64,000 nucleotides of DNA from Anthonomus grandis grandis (lineage: Eukaryota > Arthropoda > Insecta > Coleoptera > Curculionidae). Each line of letters opens with the position of its first letter. Position 1 is the first letter of the stretch. The notes under the pieces were generated by a model, which saw only the letters and a list, made by a program, of their open reading frames with translations, was not told where the DNA came from and searched no databases. The stretch lies in assembly GCF_022605725.1 (NCBI RefSeq), contig NC_065551.1:930001-994000 (forward strand), read 5' to 3'. A program made the translations under genes and the position numbers. Of this stretch, positions 32,131 through 43,797 are shown in pieces.

Positions 32131-34989
32131 AGCAGCCCAACAGGTTTGAGAATAACACACCAACACCAACATGTTATTATCAGAATGTACGTGGACTTAA
32201 AACGAAATTCGACACTTTTTTTTCTTCAATAAGTGATTGTGAATATGACCTTGTAGCATTAACAGAGACTTGGCTTAGTGAGGACATAAATTGCTGCGAA
32301 CTGTTCCCAGCAGAATACGAGGTGCGGAGAAAAGATCGCGATTTCCGTCGCGTAAATCTGAGTCGTGGAGGTGAAGTACTATTGGCAGTTAAAAATCCCA
32401 TTACTTGTTTAACAGTTGATACTTCACATATCTCAGATCTATTTCCGAATATAGACTTTCTTGTTTGTAAATGTTCGATTTCTTATAAATCATTGTTTGT
32501 TCTTGTTCTATATGTGCCACCTTCAGTAACAGACGATGATTTTGAACTTTTTTTTGAAACATTGTTACAAATTGATATATGTGGCCAGTTTCTTATTGTG
32601 GGTGATTTTAATGTACCTAGGTATATTAATGATGTATGCGATAGAAAATCCGTTGCTGTTAATGCTTTTTTGCAATATTTTGAACTTAAACAATGTAATA
32701 ATGTTCTAAACCAATCAAATAGGTTATTGGATTTAGTTTGTTGCAACTTTGAATGCCAAGTCGCAAGGGATAATTTACCTTTAATAGCTGAGGACGTATA
32801 CCATCCAGCTCTGGTCATTAATGATATGAGTTTGTGTAAAGCTAATGTAGCATTTAAGGAACGTACTAATCAAAAATCATTTAACTTTAAAAAAGCAAAT
32901 TTTCCTACTCTTTATAATGATATACTTAACACCAATTGGAATTTTCTAAACAATATTGGTGATGTTAATCTAGCGATAAAAGAATATAACGACACACTCT
33001 TTAAAATTTTTGATAAACACGTTCCCCTACGCGTAATTTACAAACACCAATATCCATGTTGGTATACCAGCGAAATTATTAAAAATATTAAATATAAAGC
33101 TAAGATGCACAAAAAATTTAAGTTGACGAATATATTGTTTTACAGAGAGGAATTTTGTAGGATCAGAACGGTAGTAAAAATGCAACTAAAAACAGCCTAT
33201 AAGTCTTATATAACAAGTTCTGAGGAAAATATTTTAACTGACTCTAGTCGTTTTTGGAACTTTGTTCATAATAAAAATAGGACGTCAACTATTCCAGGCA
33301 TCATGCGTTATAAGGACAAGAACCTCAATAATCCCCAAGAAGTAGTCGACAGTTTTGCACATTATTTTAATTCTGTTTTTCTACGCTCCGGTGCAGCTGC
33401 AACACCGACGATAGATGCTACAGCAGCAGTAGCCGTCTTTGACTCTTTTCGCATCACCCCGGTAACCCAACACGAGATCCTCGCTGCTATCGCTTCGCTG
33501 AAAAATAAATTCACGGCTGGCCCGGACGGCATCCCAGCATTTTTAATTAAAGATTGTCGATATGCTATGGTACGCTCGTTGGAAATTTTATTTAATCTCT
33601 GTTTAAACAAAAAAGAATATCCTATGACATGGAAAGAAGCACGAGTATGTCCTGTCTTTAAGGGTGGTGATCGTGAGCATATCGAAAACTATAGACCAAT
33701 TTCTATCTTGTGTAACTTTTCAAAGGTCTTTGAGAAAATACTTTATTCACGAATCCAGTTTTTTGTCTCTAATAAATTGTCTCTACATCAGCATGGCTTT
33801 TTACCGGGAAGGTCCACTGTTACAAACCTAACAATTGTCACTCAATTTATTGCAAATGCCTTGGATAGCCAGAGCCAAGTTGATGTAATTTATCTAGATT
33901 TTTCAAAGGCTTTTGATCGTTTGGATCATAATATACTCTTAAATAAACTTCATAGTTTTGGTTTTCTATCGGATTCCTTGATCCTTTTTAAGAGCTATCT
34001 CTTAAATAGAAAGCAATATGTCTGTCAACGGGGTTTCTGTTCCTATAAATATACTGCGTCATCGGGGGTTCCCCAAGGGTCAAATTTAGGTCCATTATTT
34101 TTTCTCTCATTTATCAATGACTTAAGTGATAAACTAGATCAACAAAAGCTCTTATTTGCTGATGATCTAAAAATCTATTCTTCTGTAACCAATACTACTG
34201 ATTGCATGTCTTTGCAGAACGATTTGAGGTGTGTAAGTCTGTGGTGTGATGAAAACAGGTTAAATCTAAATGTGTCTAAGTGTAAGGTGGTGTCCTTTTC
34301 TAGAAGGAAAAATGTAATCGAATTCGATTACACCCTTTCCACAAAACTTACTCGATGTTCATCAATCAGTGATTTGGGTGTGGTGTTTGATAATAAGCTT
34401 ACCTTTGTGAACCAGATAGATAATATATCAAACAGTGCTAGTAGAGTCTTTGGATTTATTGTGCGAAACTGTCGGGGTTTCAGTAACATAGAAGCCTTAA
34501 AAAACTTATATTTTGCTCTTTTACGTTCTAAATTGGAATATGCTTCTATAGTGTGGAACCCTTACTACCAGGTTCATAAATATTCTATCGAAAAAATACA
34601 GAGAAAATTTTTAGTAGTATCTTTCCTTTAAGGCTGACGGATTTTATCCTCCTCAGGGAATCTCTTACGAAACTCTCCTAACTCGCTTTTCCGTGGAACC
34701 TCTTGAAATTAGAAGAAATAGATCATCGGTCTTGTTGGTGCATAAGATATTGCATGGGAAAGTTGATTGTCCTGAGCTACTAGAGAATCTAAATTTTTCT
34801 GTGCCGCGTCTCAATTCAAGAAACACAAACTTATTTTATTGCCCAGGGGCCAGGACAAATGTAATGTTAAGTTCACCCTTATACGTAATGTCAGACAATT
34901 CAAACAAAATAACGCCATGCTGTGATCTATTTGTTTGCTCACGTAATAATTTAATTAAAGTTTTTGCAGAGTTGTTTACTACTTCTTAG
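32130..34989 (+). pseudogene. LINE ORF2: endonuclease and reverse transcriptase, one frameshift
   Basis: The frame is open from 32130, directly at the ORF1 stop, with no ATG before the endonuclease. It therefore likely depended on reinitiation or frame change. Endonuclease (APE type): YYQNVRGLKTKFDT, LTETWLSED, RGGEVLLAV, FLIVGDFNVPRY. RT: GPDGIPAFLIKDC, VCPVFKGGDREHIENYRPIS, QHGFLPGRS, YLDFSKAFDRLDHNILLNKL, SSGVPQGSNLGP and LLFADDLKIYSS (FADD). The frame ends at 34631, and the C-terminal part continues one frame over from about 34612 (KADGFYPPQGISYE..) to 34989. Only this shift separates it from an intact protein. Confidence 0.85.
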
Positions 34990-35339
34990 TGAACTTATAT
35001 TCACGACTTGGTATTCTAAAGTTTACGTATCGCATTTGTTATGGTACTCTATTTAGTATGCTTAGCTGATTTGTATTTCGGGTTGAAATGATATTTTTGT
35101 TTTTTTTTTTTTTTTTCTTTCCTCTCTCTCTGAAATTCTTGTTTTTTTTTTTTTTTTTTCTCTTAAAATAATTTTTTAGGTACTTATAAGCTATTTAGAC
35201 TTAGTTTATCTTTATATTTTGAACATTTATAATGACATATATATAGGTATGTAATTTATATTGCCCATTAAATGGATATACTGTTGGGCTGTACTGCTTA
35301 AAAAAAAAAAAAAAAATAACAATATTCAATTATTATTAT

Positions 35340-35545
35340 ATTAACATTTATAACCAATAAATCTTGTTTCTGACACATTCTATTGCATGAACATGAGCTA
35401 TATAACTAGGATTCCAGATATTTGAACAGTACTCAAGAATAGTCTGAATAAGAGCACAATAGAGTTTTTTTTCTGCAAAGTCCCTTGCAGATCTAATTAG
35501 AAAACCTAGCATCCTAAGAGAGCGAGAAATAATGCTTGACATATG
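35340..35545 (-). pseudogene. LINE RT C-terminal fragment, 5' part of split copy
   Basis: The minus-strand frame reads RSLRMLGFLIRSARDFAEKK, LYCALIQTILEYCSNIWNP and AIECVRNKI. This is the LGFI.R....F......L..LY..L....LEY.S..W.P block of LINE ORF2. It belongs upstream of the fragment at 30780-31260 and is separated from it by the LINE at 31280-35315. Confidence 0.65.
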
Positions 35546-35559
35546 TCCTCTAAATTACA

Positions 35560-36490
35560 GGTTATTATGCAGTGCAACACCAAAGTCTTTTATTTCTCTA
35601 ACAACTTTTAAATTTCATTCTATCAAGACATTCTATCTGTTAAATAGAATGTCCCTTAATATCAATAAGTACCATAAGATAACTTTTTCTAAACAAAGAA
35701 ACCCTATTGCTTTTCGTTATAAAATAAACAATGTAGCAATTGGTGTCAAAACAGAGGTTTCTCACTTAGGAATATTTATTGACTCCAGGTTGTCTTTAAA
35801 AAGTCACCTCAATCAGGTGACCGGTAGGGCAATACAACTGATTTGTCTTTGTTTGCTTTCACATGACTTTATTGTTCTCTTGTTAGACCCATCTTGGAGT
35901 ATGGCTCAATTGTGTGGTCCCCTTCATATAACTGCTACATTGGGCAGGTTGAAAAAACTCAAAATAAATTTTTAAGGGTGGCTGTTTTTAGATGTGGTTA
36001 CAGAGGATTTACAGTGGAGACAGGAGTATTACTATCAGTGGGTCAGGGATTACTTGAACTTACCCACACTAGAGTCAAGAACAACATTACTCGACTTATG
36101 TTTTATGCATAACCTTTTAAATGCTACTATAGACTGTCCCGAGTCTATTGTCTCTTTTTAAACTTAGTGTGCCTTCCAGATTGAATAGACAATCAGAAAT
36201 ATTTTCAGTACCATTCCACCATACCAAATATAGTATTAATGAGCCCATTACATGAATGACTTGAAGTGCTAATGGTCTGTTGAGACAGATAAGCTTTTTT
36301 GACTTTAAGATTACATCTTTTAAGGGGCAGTTAAAAAATATTATTTCATAGGGTCTTTAATTAATTCATTCATCTACACCTTTCATTGATTTATCAATAG
36401 TTTTGTGTATCTGTATATATATATATTTGAATGGGTTACATAGCATTAACACTTTTGTAAATGGATTTCGTAAATAAATAAATAAATTAA
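35560..36490 (+). pseudogene. LINE 3' fragment with AATA-type tail
   Basis: The frames read LNRMSLNINKYHKITF, HLGIFIDSRLSLKSHLNQV, LEYGSIVWSPSYN (in shifted frame) and NKFLRVAVFR, a LINE C-terminal series with stops. A TAAATAAATAAATAAATT run at about 36471-36489 is the likely 3' tail. There is no catalytic core. Confidence 0.6.
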
Positions 36491-36860
36491 TTTGATTAAT
36501 GGAATAATTGAAAAATACTGGTTCTTTTATTTTGACAAATGATATTTGAGAACATTTGCTTATATTGAGGTCCATATGATGTATTTTATATATATGATGC
36601 ATTAAAGTAATTTGTTTTCTTGAAGAAGCATGACATCATCTATTGTTGTCACAGGTTTGAAAATCCTCACATCATCTGCAAACATAAGTATTGAACTGTT
36701 TTTTATATATTGGGGTAAATCTGACAAAAATAAATGAAATAAGAGAGGTCCACAATGGGACCTTTGTAGCATGCCTGATGATATATCAATTGGTTTAGAC
36801 AGAAAATTACCAAATTTAACCCTTTATGTTCTATTAAAAAGAAAAGCAGCCAATCCAGCC
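36490..36860 (-). pseudogene. LINE RT fragment with FADD, minus strand
   Basis: Minus-strand reading from 36860 gives GNFLSKPIDISSG and a degraded GPLLFHLFLSDLPQYIK. FADDVRIFKPV then appears near 36655-36690, followed by DLNISKCSQISFVKI. It is truncated on both sides. Its 3' side abuts the tail of the preceding + strand LINE. Confidence 0.65.
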
Positions 36861-36879
36861 ACTCCACCACTGACCCTCA

Positions 36880-37660
36880 AGACCCTTAACTTTGCCACAA
36901 AAAGATTTTAAAAGTACATACAGACAACCTATCCGCAAGGCTACTGACTATAAGTTTGATGAGTCTGAATTTAAATTGCATATCTTTTTCTTTGCTTACA
37001 TATTTGATGAAATTTTACACCTTTCTAACAAAAATTATTTTGTCCCTGATGGTATCCCATCTGTTTTTCTTAAAAACTGTGTGTGTACTCTCAGTAAGGC
37101 TCTGCATCACCTTTTTAATCTGCTTGACATTAGGCAAATTTCGTGATTATTGGAAAGTAAGCTTTTTTAACACCAATTCATAAAAACTGCGATAGAACTG
37201 ACATTTGTTAGTTACACACTATAGTTAGTGTGGATTCAGTCTATGGTTCCTAAACTCTTTGACAGGTTGTTTTCTGTGAGATTTTCATGGCACTGTAGGC
37301 GATTGCTTAGTGATAATCAGGGTGATTTTTCTCAGGGTAGATCTATGATGACTAACCTGTTGACTTACCAATGTGATTTGATTGATATTAACAGGAGTAT
37401 GTGTAGTCTTGGTTTTATCACTAAAAATACTATACATCTTTCACCTTACTGTTTCAAATTACTTTATTACTTTTTGGTGCATTCCTTGCTTGAGTATGTT
37501 GGTCCCCTTATTATCATTCTCATATTGAACGCCTTGGGGCTATACAGAGAATATTACTCTATAATATATAACTCTTCGATTCTAACATCTTTAGTGAAAC
37601 ACATGTCAGGAATAAAAATAAAGAGTTTTAGTTAGTGGTAAAACTGTATGCTGTATGTCG
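36880..37660 (+). pseudogene. LINE RT fragment, internally deleted
   Basis: VPDGIPSVFLKNCVCTLSKA is at about 37045-37105. KLFDRLFSVRF, DNQGDFSQGRSMMTNLLTYQ and a deletion follow (RSMCSLGF joins directly to later sequence, LLEYVGPLI). The palm with the catalytic Asp pair is missing. Confidence 0.55.
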
Positions 37661-37689
37661 CTCAAAAGAGAATCAAACATTTTTTTTCC

Positions 37690-39900
37690 AAGGTGGTTTG
37701 ATGTACACATGAAACACGATTATCTTCGAGAAAAAGTTAGCTCATAATAGATACAAAAGTCACAGGTCAGATGTGTTGTATAGAGAATTCTCTGACCTAA
37801 GGCAGCAGTCTAATGTCTATTGCCAGAAGTGCTACCAGAGGTATCTTAGCCCACTGGAGACTTACAATTTCCTAAATAAAGTGGAAAGCAATACTTATCA
37901 TATTGAGTTGACTGAGCTTTTTGATGCAATCGTTAAGCTCTCAAACAAATACAGTTCTGGTTCAGGTGGTATTCCAGCCATTCTTTTGAAAAACTGTGTC
38001 TGTACCATAGTGAGGCTTTGCATGTTGTTTAACTTGTCTCTGTCAATATCGATTTTCCCTACTTATTGGAAATCTAGCTATTTAAAACTTCATCATCACT
38101 TTCATCTTTAAAAGTGGCCTTAGAGATTGCGTGGAGAACTACAAGGCAGTTTCCCTACTATTGGATATTTCCAAGCTCTTAGATTTTCTGATTAGTCATA
38201 AGTTAGCCTGGAATGTAAGACGAATACTAAACATGGAACAACACGGATTTGTGTCTGGGAGATCCACTGCCGCTAACCTCTCTACTAGCATTTCATAATC
38301 AATAATCTTGATCCCCACAATCAGATTGACTCTGTCTATACGGACTTTTCAAAGGCATTTGACAATCATAATTTGCTTCTTGCAAAACTTGAGGCTCTTG
38401 GTTTTGGTTCTGCTCTATTATGTTGGTTCCGAAGTTTTTTAACAGGTAAGTCAAAGTCAAAGTCAAAAATAGCTTTATTGTTACGTAACATCATCTGTTG
38501 TTAACAAAGCATTATATAAAACCTTAAAGATAGTTGACAACATAATCTTTTACAAAAATATAAAAATTTTAACAATTCTTACATACATAGAATATAGAAC
38601 ACACCCAAAGAAAGGGTAGTAAGAATTCACATTACGCTGCGCAAAACTCTTCACTGTCAAAAAATTGTATTTAAAAACTCGTCTACAGAATAAAATGCTT
38701 TAGCAAGCAAAAGTTTCTTTATATTTTTCCTAAAACGTTTTTCACAATTTATTAGCCTTATATAAAGGGGTAGGTGGTTAAAAAGCCTTCTGCCCCCGTA
38801 CACAAAAGAGGACTTAATCTGCTCACTTTTTGGGATAGGCAGAGGTAAAGAGAAGGTTGTTCGGAGATTGTAACCCGAGGATAAGCTGATGGCGATATTT
38901 TTTGTGGATAAGACAAACAGTCTCTAAAATAAAAAGGCATGGCAATGTCAGACAACAAACAACAACAAAGGACAGAGTGTTTTAAATTTAACACAATTTT
39001 CTATTTCTCCAAGCTTGCCAAGCGTGGGAAGCAGGGCTATGGGTCTGAAATTTGATGGGTCATCATAGTTTCCACCCTTAAATAATGGTATAATCAAGGC
39101 ATCCATGAGTAAATGTGGAAAGGACCCACTTGAAAGTGAAACATTTAACACCTCAGCCAAAGAATCAAGGGTTGGTAGCGGTAGCGCTGTTAGTGACACC
39201 TTTAGTGACAGCCCATCCCATCCAGAGGAGCTCTTATTTTTCATTGAGGATAGAGCTTCCATTATTTCACTAGAATCTGTTGGTCTAAAGAAAAATATTT
39301 CAGGCACCTTAATGTTGTGTAAGTATGAGCGCGGATCTCTAACAGACTGAGGCAATAATATTGATAGACTCAAAGCAACACCCTGGAAAAAATGATTGAG
39401 TGTTTCGGTCGACACCATGCTATTAGAAACAGAAGGGTTCCCACGTAGAACTCAATATGTAAAATTGGGCTATTGTATCTCTGATCCAATTAAAATTTCC
39501 TCTGGCGTCCCACAGGGGTCTTATTCAGGACCAATTTTATTCATATTATTTTTGCTAGACCTTCTGCTGTGCATTGTCAGGAGCAAAGTATTAATGTTTG
39601 CTAGATTGATACAGATTCCAGCAATGGTGCATCTTAAACAGGATGGATCTGAATGTTTCCAAATGTAGTGTTTTTTCTTTTTGTAGGGGAACATTTACTG
39701 CAAATGACTACAGGTTAAATGGCATTTCTCTCTCAAGACCAGACAAAGTTAAGGATCTTGGTATAACTCTTGATTCCAAACTTTCTTTTACACCACATTT
39801 CCACAATATGGTTGTCAAAGCTATGGCAGCTTTGGCCTTGTTCAGCGCCTTACAGTGGGTCTTTTGGTAAATACTATAAAGATTTTATATTGCTCTTTGG
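37690..39900 (+). pseudogene. LINE RT remnant split by a minus-strand LINE
   Basis: Left part: SGSGGIPAILLKNCVCT, EQHGFVSGRSTAANL and TDFSKAFDNHNLLLAKLEAL, ending at WFRSFLTG near 38445. Right part from about 39440: RTQYVKLGYCIS, SSGVPQGSYSGPILFILFLLD, LMFA (active site lost), DLNVSKCSVFSFCRG and VKDLGITLDSKLSF. Joining across 38446-39420 restores SFLTGRTQYV, which supports a nested insertion. Confidence 0.65.
38446..39420 (-). mobile_element. Internally deleted LINE with TTGAC-repeat tail
   Basis: On the minus strand the 3' end carries an AATAAAG signal and then a TTTGACTTTGACTTTGACTT tail (38443-38462). The 5' part encodes SGWDGLSLKVSLTALPLPTL, IIPLFKGGNYDDPSNFRPIA and LLPTLGKL (38948-39418). 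The C-terminal tail with PKSEQIKSSFVYGGRRLFNH lies at 38760-38870. The RT palm is deleted between them. It interrupts the + strand LINE at an FLTG codon run. Confidence 0.65.
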
Positions 39901-39949
39901 TTTGACCTATAGTAGTATACTGTTATACTATTATACTGTATAGTAGTAT

Positions 39950-42412
39950 CTTTACTAGAAACAATCCCATACCTTAACATGTATCTGATCAATAACATTC
40001 AAAATGCAAGTGGGGTATATCTAGATCTAGTTTTTAGTAACAATAGTAATGATACCCTATCATGCTCAAATGATCTTTTAGTTAAATGTGATCGACATCA
40101 TCCTGCATTGGTGATTTTTATAAAGTTAAACAATTTTGAATCTCTTGATTATTGTGAAGAAATACACGACTTCAAGAATGCAGATTATGCAGGTCTCAAC
40201 AGCTACCTTCTTGAAGCGGATTGGGATAGTTTATTCTCATCTGATGTTAACGCTAATGTGAACTGTCTGTATAATGCATTGAGCAAAGCTCTCACCTATT
40301 TTGTACCTATCATAAAAATTAACAATAAATTCAAATTTCCAATATGCACAGAATAGAAATCAAATGTCTTGCAAAAAAGATTGTCACATGCAAAGTATAA
40401 ACAGTCTAAGGCCGTTGAAGACTATGAAATGTTCAGTAATCTTAGAGCAATCTGTAAAAATCAGGCGGATCAGTGCTACTCAAACTATATTGAGCAAACC
40501 CAATCTTCTATTTCCGGTGACCCTAAATATTTCTGGAAATATATAAGAGATAAGACACAAAATAACAGTATTCCATCTGCTGTGAAATATTTAGATGCAG
40601 TGGGTGAAAATGGCCATGAAATAGCATCTTTATTTGCACAATATTTTTCTTCAGTCTACTCTCCTGATGAATTTGATGTTCAGAAATTTACGCAGCCTGA
40701 TATTGCATGTTCTTTTGATATTAATGAAATGCATGTAAAAATATCTGAAGTCTTTGAAAAGTTAACCAATGTCAATGTTAATAAGGGCCCTGGGCCTGAT
40801 TGTATTTCAGCTGTCTTCATAAAACACTGTGCTTTTGCTTTGGCTCGTCCACTATGGCTGATTTATAATTTGTCTTTCAAGACAGGTAGATTTCCAACCT
40901 CATGGAAGTTAAATTATTTGACTCCTATATTTAAGAATACAGGTCAGAGGGATGATGTGAAAAACTATCGTCCTGTTTCTCTGGCTTGTCACTTTGCAAA
41001 GGTTCTTGAAAGTTTTGTCACAGATTTTTTTATCAGAGAAATTTAAAAACATAATCTCAACTAAGCAGCATGGGTTTGTCAGGAGTAGGTCCATTACCAC
41101 TAATTTGTTGCTTTACCAAACAGCTTTATCGGGGCCTTGGAGAGCGGTATGTGGGTTGATTCCATATATACTGACTTTTCCAAGGCCTTTGACAAGGTTA
41201 ATCATTCTCTCCTGGTTACAAAGTTGTCACTCTATGGCATTGGTGGTTGTCTTTTGGCCTGGTTGGAGTCATATCTGTCTGGAAGAACACAGATTGTAAA
41301 GATAAATAACTTTTATTCTAGTCCTTTTCCAGTGACTTCTGGGGTTCCTCAGGGTGCCCATCTTGCCCCTTTTTTATTTAATCTTTTTATTAATGATGTT
41401 GTTCATTGTTTTAATTATTGTAATGTGTTGCTTTTTGCTGATGATGTTAAGATTTTTAGAATTATAGACAGTAACTTGGCACATCATGAACTTTGTTGTC
41501 TGATCTTCACAAATTTGAATTATGGTGCAAGAACAATAGAATGGTCCTAAATGCTAAAAAATGCAAATATATTCAATTTACCAGGAGTTTTAGTCCACCA
41601 TTTCATTAGTACCATCTAATGAGTTCACTTATTGAAAAGGTATCAGAGATACGTGATCTTGGGGTGCTTTTTGATTGCAGACTAACATTTTGATAAAATA
41701 TTGAAAACCTGTGTAATAAGGTTTACAAAATGTTGGGTTTTATTAAGAGGCACACTCATGATTTCAGCAGTATTGATTCCATCAAACTTCTGTATTTTTC
41801 ATTGGTTCGCAGTCAACTTGAGTCAAATTCATGTATATGGTCACCTTATTATGCTAAATATATCATGTGTCTAGAAAAAGTTCAACGTAAATTCATAAGA
41901 TACATTGCTTACAAGCTTAATTTTCCTTGTATTGATATTAATTACAGTGAAATGTATAGATTGCTGAACATTGAAAAGTTGGAGACTCGACGTAAAAACT
42001 GCGATATTGTCACAATATACAAGATTCTTAACAATGTAATACAATCTCCTGAGTTGTTGTGTCAGCTTAATTTAAATGTTCCTCCTACTACAGTGCTCAG
42101 ACAGACTAGATTATTTTACCTTGAACAACTTCGAACACTGTATGGTGAAAACTGTGCAATAGGTAGAATGATGATTAACTCAAATAGTGTCAGTATAGAT
42201 TTGTTTCACTGTTCTCTGAGTTCACTTCAACGAGTTTTAAAATCTGCTTAAGTGCAATATAATTTTATATCTTGACTTTGCTTAAAGTGTGTCTTCTTTT
42301 CTATTGCAGTTACTCTGTTTTAAACCATTGTTGTCCTTATATTTTATTTAATTTTATTGATGATACCTGTTATCTGTTATTTATACTAGATATTTAATGA
42401 TAGTACTAATAC
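39950..42412 (+). pseudogene. LINE ORF2 remnant, 5'-truncated, frameshifted
   Basis: It starts inside the endonuclease C-terminus (ASGVYLDLVFSN, HHPALVI). After a frame change near 40360, AKYKQSKAVEDYEMFSNLRA, GPGPDCISAVFIKHC and NYRPVSLACHFAKVLE follow. Further frame changes lead to QHGFVRSRSITTN, YTDFSKAFDKVNHSLL, TSGVPQGAHLAPFLFNLFIN and LLFADDVKIFR (FADD kept). MLGFIKRHTHDFSSIDSIKL then continues to 42251. At least five frame breaks are present. The 3' untranslated region runs to the hAT insertion at about 42414. Confidence 0.75.
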
Positions 42413-43156
42413 CAGGGACGTTCCATCCACGTGTGCAGTGTGTGCGGTGCACACGGGCGCCGGGAAGAGGGGGCGCCATGCCGCGTTTTTTTTTTTTAAC
42501 ATTTGAAGTAATTAAAAAATCATTCGCGATTAAAAAACAAGTGAAAGCAGTTTTTAATTTTTTTCCATTCTTAAATATTTTTTTTTAATAATTTTTCTGT
42601 GAAAGGTTTCTTTGTTGGCCAGTCGCAGTACTTTGTAATGTGATACCCCAGTCACCGCCGAGGACCCGCAACTCATAAATATGGTTCACGCCCGGATATT
42701 TAGAAAATAAGTTGATAGGTCTAAAAATTTAGGATAAGCTTTGAGATACCGTTGTTGGTTATCGTCTGGCCTGGGAAAATATTAAAGTTTAGTTTTAGTG
42801 TGAGTCTTGAGTTGTACAATTGACAAATAATTGAATAGTTTAAGAAACTATAACCGGTGTGACTTTCTTTTTTTGTGTGAAAACCGTTTAAAATAGACAT
42901 TATTTTTTATTGCTTTTGCAGTGTGCGCTGTTTAAATACATTTATCTAGACATTTTAATATTCTGTAATTTTTTTCTTATAATTTCGGGTAAGTATATCA
43001 TAATTAAGTAAATATAATATACCTTGCGTTTTATTAAGTTTTTTGTGGTTTCATTATTGTAGTTAAGTAAGTTTTTTCTACCCATCCTATTTTACATATA
43101 CCTATACTTAATTAACATTTACTTGTGTTAAAATATTGTTTTATTTTTCGATGGTA

Positions 43157-43375
43157 GGTCTGACCCAAGGAAATTTTATGTAAGGTACGCTAATAAGGAT
43201 CCTAGGTAGTCAAGGAAACCATCATGCCTATTGTTTTATATGGACAATGGATAAGGCGGCTTCCTTGCTGACGTCAGCAAAGTAGCCGCCATATAAAACA
43301 AATAGCTTGTTGATTTCCCCAACTCCCAAGGATCCTTATTAGCGTACCTTACATAAAATTTCCTTGGGTCTGACC
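43157..43375. repeat. 201-bp MITE with 9-bp target duplication
   Basis: The element at 43166-43366 has inverted repeats of about 38 bp starting CAAGGAAATTTTATGTAAGG, flanked by GGTCTGACC at 43157-43165 and 43367-43375. A 9-bp duplication points to the Mutator-like superfamily. It has no coding capacity. It lies in noncoding sequence upstream of the hAT transposase. Confidence 0.85.
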
Positions 43376-43797
43376 TACCGATTCCTAACAAAACATACGT
43401 TGTTGTTTTTTATCACTTCCGGTTTTCCTGGAAATGACATAAGAGTAGAGTCCTTAACGACACTTTCGGTGTATTTATTCAGGGTGTTTTGTTTATTATG
43501 TTACCAACTTCTAGGGTAGGTATATAAAAAACGTTGAAAGCGTTTCCAGAGCTATGTTCATATGAACTTTTCTTTTTCTTTTGTCTATCTACCCTATAAG
43601 TTCGTAACATATTTATTATCAACGGAACGCCTTGTATAGATATTTTTATTTATATAAAAATATTTTGATAGATAATAAGTTCAACTTGAGTCAAAATAAG
43701 TACCTACTTTTAATAGTTTTATCGCACTTCATATGTATAAATTGAAATTAAAATAGCTTTAATTTTTAATTTTTTACTTTAATATTTATTATAGTCA

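Larger units (their letters stand above)
31280..35315 (+). mobile_element. Near full-length two-ORF non-LTR retrotransposon (jockey-like) with poly(A)
   Basis: It contains ORF1 (31381-32130) and ORF2 (about 32130-34989, one frame change). The 3' untranslated region has two long T-tracts (35099-35115 and 35143-35159), and the element ends in A(17) at 35299-35315. The left boundary is estimated. No duplication was identified. It splits an older minus-strand LINE. Confidence 0.8.
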
